NCBI GenBank assembly: GCA_045562575.1
Contig: JBJKVQ010000017.1
Coordinates: 1 to 9,370, forward strand
Length of the DNA: 9,370 nucleotides
Source: UBA6952 sp045562575
Lineage (GTDB): Bacteria; Chloroflexota; Dehalococcoidia; Lucifugimonadales; UBA6952
Direction: 5' to 3'
Shown one piece after another: positions 1 through 6,179 of this stretch. Position numbers and translations under genes: made by a program. Under the pieces are notes generated by a model. That model saw only the letters and a program-made list of their open reading frames with translations. It was not told the origin of the DNA and ran no database searches. Every line of letters starts with the position of its first letter. Positions within the stretch are counted from its first letter, which is position 1.

Positions 1-121
1 AATATCAATTATGACAGAACGCTTGATACATGTGACAGGATTCTTTACACTAATTATGTTAGCAATAATTGTAAGTTGGACAGATATAATGAGAATCTTT
101 AATGGTGAAAGTATTTTATAA
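1..121 (+). CDS. rseP: C-terminal end of an RseP-type site-2 intramembrane metalloprotease (5' part outside window)
   Basis: The reading frame is open from base 2 to a TAA at 119-121, giving the last 39 residues of a protein whose start lies left of the window. The fragment has one hydrophobic membrane segment (VTGFFTLIMLAIIVSW) followed by TDIMRIF. That pattern resembles the last transmembrane helix and the asparagine/aspartate-isoleucine-x-arginine tail of RseP/RasP site-2 proteases, zinc enzymes that cleave membrane-embedded anti-sigma factors and signal-peptide remnants. The catalytic HExxH and LDG motifs and the PDZ domain would lie outside the window, so they cannot be checked. The main support for the name is position: rseP commonly lies directly upstream of ispG (dxr-rseP-ispG), and here ispG starts 16 bp downstream on the same strand, suggesting co-transcription. 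Another polytopic membrane protein is possible. Confidence 0.62.
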   Translation, partial: ISIMTERLIHVTGFFTLIMLAIIVSWTDIMRIFNGESIL

Positions 122-129
122 TTAGATTT

Positions 130-133
130 GGAG
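130..133 (+). promoter_or_regulatory. Shine-Dalgarno site of ispG
   Basis: GGAG lies four bases before the ATG at 138, in the 16-bp gap after the rseP-like stop codon. It supports the chosen ispG start, and no separate promoter is evident in so short a gap. Confidence 0.7.
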
Positions 134-137
134 TAAT

Positions 138-1277
138 ATGACTCGAAGAATAACCAAACCTGTGTATATAGGAAGACAAAAAGTTGGTGGTACCGCACCA
201 ATTTCTGTTCAATCTATGACTAAAACAGATACAAGGGATATTAAAAGTACTGTTAATCAAATAAATGAACTGGAAGAATATGGTTGTGAAATAATTCGAT
301 GTGCTGTACCGGATATGGAAGCTGCTAAGGCTCTAAAAGAAATAAAAAAGTCCATCAGTATTCCATTAGTCGCCGATATTCATTTTCATCATGAACTTGC
401 ACTGGAATCAATTCGATCTGGTGTTGATTGTTTAAGACTTAATCCTGGAAATATACGAGATAGCGAAAAAGTAAAAGAAATAGTAACTTTAGCTAAGGAA
501 AGAGATATTCCTATACGTATTGGAGTTAACTTTGGTAGTCTTCCCCCAGTAGGACAAATAGGTCAAACACGATCATCATCCCGAGGCAAAGATGGAGTAA
601 ATCTTTTACCAAAATCGAGCAAAGTTGATCCAGAAAATTATACTGCAGTCGACCATATGGTTGATACAGCGTTATGGGAAATAAGTATACTTGAATCATT
701 AAATTTTGAACAAATAAAAATATCTCTAAAAGCATTTGAAGTTGATACGACAATAGAGGCTTACAGAAGATTAGCTAAACTTGTTCCATATCCTTTCCAT
801 CTAGGAATAACTGAAGCTGGAACAGCAAAATCAGGGAGTATTCGCAGTGCTATAGGTTTAGGTATTTTATTGTATGAAGGTATTGGAGACACAATAAGGG
901 TTTCATTAAGTGATGATTCAAAAGAAGAAATTATTACAGGTTATGAAATTCTAAAATCACTAAACCTAAGAACAAAAGGTACCACTCTTGTCGCCTGCCC
1001 CTCATGTGGACGAGCAGATATAAATGTTAAAAAATTAGCAAATATGGTCGATGATGCTTTAAAACACGTAGATAAAAATATAAAAGTTGCCGTAATGGGT
1101 TGCGAGGTAAATGGTCCAGGTGAGGCAAAAGATGCTGATATAGGAATCGCTGGTGGTGTTGGCAAAGCTATTATATTCAAAAAAGGTGTTAAATCTAGAG
1201 TTGTTGATGAGTCAGAAATGTTTGAAGCTCTTATAGAGGAAATCAACAATTTAGAAGTAGAAGAATCTAGCTTATAG
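138..1277 (+). CDS. ispG: 4-hydroxy-3-methylbut-2-en-1-yl diphosphate synthase (IspG/GcpE)
   Basis: IspG is the cytosolic [4Fe-4S] enzyme that reductively opens methylerythritol cyclodiphosphate to HMBPP, the penultimate step of the non-mevalonate isoprenoid pathway, using ferredoxin or flavodoxin electrons. At 379 residues it has the bacterial two-domain length. The N-terminal TIM-barrel carries VQSMTKTDTRD (24-34), the VADIHFHH strand (78-85), LRLNPGNI (99-106) and RIGVN (127-131). The C-terminal cluster domain carries the three cysteine ligands, Cys287 and Cys290 in ACPSCGR and Cys322 in MGCEVNGPGE, with Glu329 as the fourth ligand/catalytic residue of the family. Between RIGVN and KISLK (194-198) there are 62 residues, against about 39 in the E. 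coli protein as I recall it, so there is an extra loop of about 20 residues rich in Ser, Arg and Lys. The start is supported by GGAG at 130-133. The last 11 bp overlap the convergent proS gene. Confidence 0.97.
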   Translation: MTRRITKPVYIGRQKVGGTAPISVQSMTKTDTRDIKSTVNQINELEEYGCEIIRCAVPDMEAAKALKEIKKSISIPLVADIHFHHELALESIRSGVDCLRLNPGNIRDSEKVKEIVTLAKERDIPIRIGVNFGSLPPVGQIGQTRSSSRGKDGVNLLPKSSKVDPENYTAVDHMVDTALWEISILESLNFEQIKISLKAFEVDTTIEAYRRLAKLVPYPFHLGITEAGTAKSGSIRSAIGLGILLYEGIGDTIRVSLSDDSKEEIITGYEILKSLNLRTKGTTLVACPSCGRADINVKKLANMVDDALKHVDKNIKVAVMGCEVNGPGEAKDADIGIAGGVGKAIIFKKGVKSRVVDESEMFEALIEEINNLEVEESSL

Positions 1278-2967
1278 AAATTAAATACTCTTCTAATTTA
1301 TCTAGTTCTACTAAAAAGGATTCTGATTCTTTTCTTAACTTTATTTCGACTGAATTATTTTTTAAACTTCTTGAAGATATAACCATTCTTATGGGAAACC
1401 CCATTAAATCTGCATCTGCAAGTTTAACTCCAGCACTTTCATCTCTATCATCAAATATTACTTCATAATCCTTATCATTTAAATTGTTATATATACGGTC
1501 GCAAGATTCAGCAACAATAGTATCATTTAAATTTATGCCTACTAAATGTATTTGATATGGTGATATTTCAGGAGGAAAAATTATTCCTTTATCATCATGA
1601 TTTTGTTCAATTGCTGCTGCTAACACTCGTCCTACACCAATACCATAACATCCCATTAATATAGGTCTCTGTGAACCATTTTCATCAGTATAATAAGCAC
1701 CCAAACTTTCAGAATAAGATGTACCTAATTTAAAAACATGTCCTACTTCTACGCCCTTTGTAGTATTTAGGGTATTACCGCATTCAGTACATTTATACCC
1801 AGCATCTGCTAATGCTAAATCATGAAATTCATCAATGGTTATATCTCTTGAAATATTCACATTGTCATAATGAGAATCAATCTTATTAGCACCAGATATA
1901 TAATTGTTTCCTTTTTGTAATGAATTATCGTATAAAAAATGAATCTTAGTTTTACTTTGTAAACCAACTGGTGAAATAAAACCAGGCAATAAACCAGAAT
2001 CTATTAGTTCATCGTCATTAGCTAAACGTAAGTCTTTTCCTTTAAAAATATTACTTAATTTGACCTCATTGATTTCTAAATCACCTCTGATAGATACCAT
2101 CACTAATTCACCTTCAATTATATAGATCACAGACTTAATAGTTTTTGTTGTATCAGAATTAAAAAACTTTGAAACTTCTTCAATTGTTTTTACTGAAGGT
2201 GTGTTAACTTCTTTGAGATTTAACATATCTTCTAATGGTAATTCCTTATGTGAAAATACAGCCTTTTCACTATTAGCTACATATTCGCACGAATCACAAT
2301 ATATTATTGTATCTTCCCCTACGTCCGTTGTAAGAATAAATTCCTGTGAATCTTTTCCTCCTATTGCTCCACTATCGGCCTGAACAACCAAAACAGGTAA
2401 TCCACATTTCTGAAATATACTTTTATAAACTTGCACCATTTGATCATAACGTTTATCTAATCCATTCTGATCGATATCAAAAGAATAGGCATCTTTCATG
2501 TGAAATTCCCGTCCTCTTAAAAGTCCTGCTCTAGGCCGTGCTTCATCTCTAAATTTTACCTGAATTTGATATAAATTTAACGGTAAATCTCTATAAGACT
2601 CAACATTACTTTTTACCATTTGTGTGATTACTTCTTCATGAGTTGGTCCTAATACCAATTCTCTTTCACGTCTATCTTTAAGTTGAAAAAGCACAGAGCC
2701 ATATGATTCTTTTCGATTAGATTTTTCCCAAAGATCAACTGGTTGTAACGCAGGCATATGTACTTCTTGTGCGCCAGATTTGTTTAATTCATTTCTAATA
2801 ATATTTTCTATCTTTCTAAAAGCTTTATAAGCAATAGGCATGTACGCATATACCCCAGCTGCAATTTGAAGTATAAAGCCTGCTCTTAACATTAATCTAT
2901 GACTAATACTTTCAGCATTTGTAGATATATTTTTTTGTGTTTTACCAAATAAGTTTGAAAATTTCAT
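1267..2967 (-). CDS. proS: Prolyl-tRNA synthetase, bacterial (INS-domain) type
   Basis: This class II aminoacyl-tRNA synthetase activates proline and charges tRNA(Pro) in the cytosol. Its 566 residues match the bacterial form with an editing insertion. The catalytic core shows GPTHEE (107-112), motif 2 FRDEARPR (139-146) followed by GREFHMKDAYSFD (162-174), and motif 3 GIGVGR (442-447). Between motifs 2 and 3 lies the INS domain (about 233-390), which clears mischarged Ala-tRNA(Pro). It keeps a lysine at 278, near the position of the E. coli editing lysine 279, and the GxxxP loop at 329-333. Cys pairs 224/227 and 393/396 flank the INS domain and could form a metal knuckle. The anticodon-binding domain is 466-566, with DDRDE (506-510). 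GAGGGA (2971-2976 on the minus strand) is a good ribosome site that overlaps the stop codon of the upstream acyl-CoA dehydrogenase gene, so the two are probably co-transcribed. Confidence 0.97.
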   Translation of the reverse strand: MKFSNLFGKTQKNISTNAESISHRLMLRAGFILQIAAGVYAYMPIAYKAFRKIENIIRNELNKSGAQEVHMPALQPVDLWEKSNRKESYGSVLFQLKDRRERELVLGPTHEEVITQMVKSNVESYRDLPLNLYQIQVKFRDEARPRAGLLRGREFHMKDAYSFDIDQNGLDKRYDQMVQVYKSIFQKCGLPVLVVQADSGAIGGKDSQEFILTTDVGEDTIIYCDSCEYVANSEKAVFSHKELPLEDMLNLKEVNTPSVKTIEEVSKFFNSDTTKTIKSVIYIIEGELVMVSIRGDLEINEVKLSNIFKGKDLRLANDDELIDSGLLPGFISPVGLQSKTKIHFLYDNSLQKGNNYISGANKIDSHYDNVNISRDITIDEFHDLALADAGYKCTECGNTLNTTKGVEVGHVFKLGTSYSESLGAYYTDENGSQRPILMGCYGIGVGRVLAAAIEQNHDDKGIIFPPEISPYQIHLVGINLNDTIVAESCDRIYNNLNDKDYEVIFDDRDESAGVKLADADLMGFPIRMVISSRSLKNNSVEIKLRKESESFLVELDKLEEYLISIS

Positions 2968-2970
2968 ATT

Positions 2971-2976
2971 TCCCTC
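2971..2976 (-). promoter_or_regulatory. Shine-Dalgarno site of proS, overlapping the stop of the upstream gene
   Basis: Read on the minus strand, GAGGGA lies three bases before the proS ATG (2965-2967) and shares one base with the TAG of the acyl-CoA dehydrogenase gene (2976-2978). It decides the proS start and suggests translational coupling. Confidence 0.65.
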
Positions 2977-4145
2977 TATGTTCTAGGCAATCCTAATCCT
3001 CTCATAGCAATAATATTTCTTTGAATTTCCGAAGTTCCTGCAGCGATTGTGGAAGAAATACCACCATACCAAGATCTTAAAACTTTACCTTGTATTGGTG
3101 AATAACTTGATGTGTAATCAACACCGCCATACATTCCTAATATCTCTAACATGGCTTGGGAATTACGTTTTGTAGTTTCTGCTCCAAATACTTTTGAAAT
3201 AGATGCCTCTTTATTTGGGACTAACCCTTTGCTTTGCATCCATGCGATATTGTAAGCTAAATATCTACCTACTTCTACTTCAATAAACATATCTGCTATT
3301 CTGTTTCTCAACAATGAATTACTTAAATTTTTACTAGTATCATTATTAGTTTTAATGTATTCCAAGAAGTCATGGATTATTGAATAATTACTAGCAACTC
3401 TTTCTATACCAGATCTCTCGAAATCAAGGTTTTGGGCTACAACATACCATCCTTGATCTAATTCACCAACAATATTACTTTTAGGGACTCTAACATTATC
3501 GAAAGTAATATTACTGAACCCTCCGATTCTTGCCATATTTTGAATAGGGTCAATAGTAACACCAGGGCTATCTAATTCAACTAAAAACACCGTTATCCCT
3601 TTATGCTTTGGAACCTCATTGTTTGTTCTAGCTGCTAACCAAATTAATTCAGAATGGATAGCTCCACTATTCCAAGTTTTTACACCATTAATAATAAAAT
3701 CATCACCATCTGCATCTGCACGAGTCTGTAATGAAGCTAGATCGGAACCTGTATTTGGTTCACTATAGCCTATACAAATACTCATTTCGCCTTTTGCTAT
3801 ACTTGGAATAATGCGTTTTTTTTGTTCATCAGTTCCATTGATTATAATACTTGGTGCCATTTGGTTTTCTGCAGTTAAATGGTAACCAATAGGAGCTCCT
3901 CTCATGACCATCTCTTCACGATAAATAACATATTCCATTATTCCCATACCAGCACCGCCATAGTTTTCTGGCCATTGCATACCAATCCATCCATTTTTAG
4001 CTAGCATTTTAGTAAACTCTTTGGAAACACCAACACCTGCTACATCATATAAGACATTTTTATATTCAGAAGTCAAATTATTCTCTAAAAATTGACCTAT
4101 ATCTACTCTTAATTTTTCCTGTTCAGGCGTAAAACTAAAATCCAT
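2976..4145 (-). CDS. Acyl-CoA dehydrogenase family flavoprotein
   Basis: A 389-residue, single-module acyl-CoA dehydrogenase. Family members are FAD enzymes that introduce an alpha-beta double bond into acyl-CoA thioesters and pass electrons to electron-transferring flavoprotein. The helical N-terminal domain runs to about 120 and includes the common WPENYGG segment (58-64). The middle beta domain has GYSEPNTGSDLASLQTRA (126-143) and INGVKTWNSGA (152-162). The C-terminal helical domain ends with AAGTSEIQRNIIAMRGLGLPR (368-388), a flavin-contacting signature. Medium-chain enzymes have their catalytic Glu just before GT in that signature; here the residue is Ala369. The base may instead be Glu243 in LDFERSGIE, as in isovaleryl-CoA and FadE-type enzymes, by my alignment from memory. 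The substrate cannot be named; a branched-chain, steroid-side-chain or other unusual acyl-CoA is possible. GAGG (4151-4154) precedes the ATG by five bases. It is the first gene of a probable pair with proS. Confidence 0.93.
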   Translation of the reverse strand: MDFSFTPEQEKLRVDIGQFLENNLTSEYKNVLYDVAGVGVSKEFTKMLAKNGWIGMQWPENYGGAGMGIMEYVIYREEMVMRGAPIGYHLTAENQMAPSIIINGTDEQKKRIIPSIAKGEMSICIGYSEPNTGSDLASLQTRADADGDDFIINGVKTWNSGAIHSELIWLAARTNNEVPKHKGITVFLVELDSPGVTIDPIQNMARIGGFSNITFDNVRVPKSNIVGELDQGWYVVAQNLDFERSGIERVASNYSIIHDFLEYIKTNNDTSKNLSNSLLRNRIADMFIEVEVGRYLAYNIAWMQSKGLVPNKEASISKVFGAETTKRNSQAMLEILGMYGGVDYTSSYSPIQGKVLRSWYGGISSTIAAGTSEIQRNIIAMRGLGLPRT

Positions 4146-4150
4146 AAAAA

Positions 4151-4154
4151 CCTC
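4151..4154 (-). promoter_or_regulatory. Shine-Dalgarno site of the acyl-CoA dehydrogenase gene
   Basis: GAGG on the minus strand lies five bases before the ATG at 4143-4145 and supports that start. Confidence 0.6.
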
Positions 4155-4175
4155 ATTTAATTTCGTATTAAATCA

Positions 4176-4216
4176 TTTATAAACATATTGTACATTTAAA
4201 CATCGATTGATAATTG
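4176..4216 (-). promoter_or_regulatory. Possible promoter for the acyl-CoA dehydrogenase-proS pair
   Basis: The minus strand shows two -10-like hexamers, TATAAA (4176-4181) and TACAAT (4187-4192). The second has TTATCA (4208-4213) 15 bases upstream as a poor -35. The hexamers are common by chance in such AT-rich DNA. That a promoter exists here is likely, because the gene is divergent from nusA, but the exact site is not resolved. It would sit back to back with, and partly overlap, the -35 region of the nusA promoter. Confidence 0.3.
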
Positions 4217-4235
4217 AAATATAGCATGTTATAAT
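4207..4235 (+). promoter_or_regulatory. Extended -10 sigma-70-type promoter of the nusA operon
   Basis: TTGATA (4207-4212) and a perfect TATAAT (4230-4235) are separated by exactly 17 bases, and a TGn extension (4227-4229) directly precedes the -10. This is the best promoter in the window. Transcription would start at about 4242, giving a leader of about 90 bases before the nusA ATG. Five genes follow without another visible promoter. Confidence 0.8.
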
Positions 4236-4243
4236 TTACTACA

Positions 4244-4279
4244 AAATTTAATTGTTGGCATCTATGATGCCGAAAATTT
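4244..4279 (+). ncRNA. Leader hairpin in the nusA 5' untranslated region
   Basis: GGCATC (4257-4262) and GATGCC (4266-4271) form a perfect six-pair stem with loop TAT. A T-G wobble and a T-A pair extend it to eight pairs (4255-4273). The flanking self-complementary AAATTT segments (4244-4249 and 4274-4279) could lengthen the stem across a five-base bulge on the left. The hairpin begins almost at the predicted transcription start, so it could protect the 5' end or act as the first element of a regulated leader. Its function is inferred only from structure and position. Confidence 0.5.
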
Positions 4280-4282
4280 ACG

Positions 4283-4312
4283 AAAAGTGGGACTTGTCCG
4301 ACTTTTTTTTTT
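4283..4312 (+). terminator. Intrinsic terminator-like attenuator just upstream of nusA
   Basis: AAAAGTGGGAC (4283-4293) pairs with GTCCGACTTTT (4296-4306), with one G-G mismatch, and closes on a four-base loop. The stem runs into ten consecutive T residues (4303-4312). This is the layout of a Rho-independent terminator, yet it lies downstream of the nusA promoter and 20 bases before the nusA start. It would terminate a fraction of transcripts, that is, work as an attenuator. On the minus strand the matching A tract lies on the wrong side for a terminator of another gene. Comparable stem-plus-U leaders precede rimP-nusA operons in other bacteria. The stem is only moderately stable, so read-through is expected. 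Confidence 0.65.
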
Positions 4313-4321
4313 AATAAATTT

Positions 4322-4325
4322 AGGA
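4322..4325 (+). promoter_or_regulatory. Shine-Dalgarno site of nusA
   Basis: AGGA lies seven bases before the ATG at 4333. It selects this ATG over the out-of-frame ATG at 4326. Confidence 0.65.
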
Positions 4326-4332
4326 ATGTATA

Positions 4333-5880
4333 ATGAAAAGCGATTTTTTAATAGCATTAACACAACTAGCTGCTGAACGAAATTTACCTAGAAATACTGT
4401 TATTTCAGCAATTGAATTAGCACTTGCAGCAGCTTATAAAAAAGACAATTTTGACCCTGATCAAAATATTTCAGTTACTATGGACCCTGGTAGTGGAGAT
4501 GTAACTGTATATGTTTTAAAACAAGTTGTCGAAACTGTTGAAAATGATTTGATTGAGATTTCTTTGGAAGAGGCTAAAAAAATTATTCCTAGCTCAGAAA
4601 TTGATGACACAATGAAAATCGATTCACATCTTTATAATGCTGGTCGAATTGCAGCGCAAACAGCTAAACAAGTTGTTATGCAAAAATTACGAGAAGCTGA
4701 AAGAGATTTAATTTTTGAAGAATATGCTGAAAAATTTGATAATGTAGTAACAGGAAATATAAATAAATTAGAACCTGGTGGCGTTACTGTTGACTTAGGC
4801 AGAACAGAAGCATATATGCCAGATAGAGAAAAAGTAAATTCAGAAAGATATAGAGTAAACCAGAAACTTAAATTCTATATTCTTGAAGTTAACAGAGGCA
4901 CAAGAACTCCTGAAATAATTATATCAAGAGCCCACAAGGACTTATTAAGAAAGTTATTCGAAGTTGAAATTCCTGAAATCAGTAATAAAGTTGTGGAAAT
5001 AAAATCAATCTCTCGAGAACCAGGTTCTCGAAGTAAAATAGCAGTATGGACAGATCAAGAAGGTGTTGATGCTGTCGGTTCATGCGTAGGTTTACGTGGC
5101 ATCCGTATACAAAATATTGTTAATGAACTTCAGGGCGAAAAAATTGATATAGTCCAATGGAACTCTGATCCAAAAGTATTTATTGCAAATTCATTAAATC
5201 CTTCTCAAGTTTTAAATGTGAAGTTGGACCATGATAATGAAAATGCGATTGTAGCAGTACAAGATAAACAATTATCACTTGCCATAGGCAAAGAAGGACA
5301 AAATGCTCGTCTTGCAGCAAAACTTACTGGGTGGAAAATTGATATCATCAGTGGAAGTGAAGCAGAGCAAATGGATTTAAATAAGGAACCAGAGAAAACT
5401 ATAGTAGAATCCGATAATGCTATTGTTGAAACGGAACCTGAGACGGATAATAATGAAATTCAAAATGAACCACAAGAAATAGAAACAGCAGAAAGTGCTG
5501 AACCAGAGAAAGTTGCGGAGCCTGTAGCATCTGTTAGTACAGATACTTCCAACGCAGAACCAGACGATACAGAAAAATCAGAAGTTGATTTAGCTTTGGA
5601 TAGAGGAGAAATAAGTATAGAAGAAGCATTAGCTAATCTAGAAATAAATGAATCTACAGCTAATACAAAAGTTGATTTAGAAGAACCAGAAGCTATTTCT
5701 CTTTCAGATGACATTTGGCAAATACCTCAATTAGCAGGTTCTAACGATGCACCACAAATACGATTTGCTGAAGATATTATTGAAACTCAAGGTAGAGATC
5801 AGAGTGGAAGAAAATCAAGAAAAACACGAAATACAAAAAATAAAAAAGGACCAACCACAAATAATCGGAATTCTAAATAA
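4333..5880 (+). CDS. nusA: Transcription termination/antitermination factor NusA with an acidic-basic C-terminal tail
   Basis: NusA binds RNA polymerase and nascent RNA, modulating pausing, intrinsic termination and rRNA antitermination. The polymerase-binding N-terminal domain covers about 1-130. An S1 domain follows at about 135-200 (GGVTVDLGRTEAYMP, 149-163). KH1 contains SREPGSRSKIAVW (227-239) and GLRG (253-256); KH2 contains the hallmark IGKEGQNARLAAKLTGW (318-334). The conserved core ends near residue 342. The remaining 173 residues are not the acidic-repeat (AR1/AR2) helix-hairpin domains of E. coli NusA. They form a low-complexity acidic stretch (about 39 Asp/Glu against about 7 Lys/Arg in 345-480) with one hydrophobic island (IWQIPQ, 461-466; IRFAEDII, 476-483), then a basic end (11 Lys/Arg after residue 487). 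It is the first gene of the operon; rimP, which normally precedes it, is missing. ylxR follows after 9 bp. Confidence 0.96.
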   Translation: MKSDFLIALTQLAAERNLPRNTVISAIELALAAAYKKDNFDPDQNISVTMDPGSGDVTVYVLKQVVETVENDLIEISLEEAKKIIPSSEIDDTMKIDSHLYNAGRIAAQTAKQVVMQKLREAERDLIFEEYAEKFDNVVTGNINKLEPGGVTVDLGRTEAYMPDREKVNSERYRVNQKLKFYILEVNRGTRTPEIIISRAHKDLLRKLFEVEIPEISNKVVEIKSISREPGSRSKIAVWTDQEGVDAVGSCVGLRGIRIQNIVNELQGEKIDIVQWNSDPKVFIANSLNPSQVLNVKLDHDNENAIVAVQDKQLSLAIGKEGQNARLAAKLTGWKIDIISGSEAEQMDLNKEPEKTIVESDNAIVETEPETDNNEIQNEPQEIETAESAEPEKVAEPVASVSTDTSNAEPDDTEKSEVDLALDRGEISIEEALANLEINESTANTKVDLEEPEAISLSDDIWQIPQLAGSNDAPQIRFAEDIIETQGRDQSGRKSRKTRNTKNKKGPTTNNRNSK

Positions 5881-5889
5881 AAGTGACAT

Positions 5890-6171
5890 ATGTATCAAAC
5901 AAAACATATACCGATAAGATCTTGTATAGGTTGTGGGTTAAAAAGACCTCAAAAAGATTTTGTGAAAATAGTAAGAACAAAGCATAATAGCATTAGTATA
6001 AAATTAAATAATACCAGTGATAAATCTGAGGGAAGAAGCATCTACATGTGTAGATCTTTTGACTGCTGGACAGAAGCTAAAAAAAAAGGGAAGATAGATC
6101 GAAATATAAAAGCTAATTTGTCTGAAAAGGACATACTCATTATTAGTGAGTATATGGCTGAATATAGGTAA
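5890..6171 (+). CDS. ylxR: YlxR/RnpM family RNA-binding protein (DUF448)
   Basis: A 93-residue basic protein with the YlxR signature: RSCIGCG near the start (10-16, Cys12 and Cys15), a KRPQKDFVKIVR segment (18-29) and the GRSIYMC motif (48-54), with another cysteine at 59. The family is small, lies almost always between nusA and infB, and in Bacillus subtilis binds the RNase P RNA and tunes its activity (RnpM). Location here is canonical: 9 bp after nusA and 8 bp before infB. No good Shine-Dalgarno is visible, so translation is probably coupled to nusA. The Lys64-66 codons form a run of nine A residues directly before GGG, a place where polymerase could slip. Function is by family; this protein has no catalytic motif. 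Confidence 0.92.
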   Translation: MYQTKHIPIRSCIGCGLKRPQKDFVKIVRTKHNSISIKLNNTSDKSEGRSIYMCRSFDCWTEAKKKGKIDRNIKANLSEKDILIISEYMAEYR

Positions 6172-6179
6172 TAAAAATT

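Noticed and set aside
526..1249. Two reverse-strand open frames inside ispG (526-753 and 941-1249)
   Set aside because: They lie wholly within a well-supported gene on the other strand, have no ribosome site or recognisable domain, and read like antisense translation of IspG.
1250..1300. Possible bidirectional terminator between ispG and proS
   Set aside because: The only inverted repeat has seven AT-rich pairs with a 24-base gap and no adjacent T run on either strand; too weak to call.
2201..2534. Two forward open frames inside proS
   Set aside because: They are antisense to conserved ProRS sequence, with no start signal and no domain.
5460..5714. Reverse-strand Ser-rich frame opposite the NusA tail
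   Set aside because: The serine and alanine bias is the complement of the acidic GAA/GAT-rich NusA tail; there is no promoter or ribosome site.
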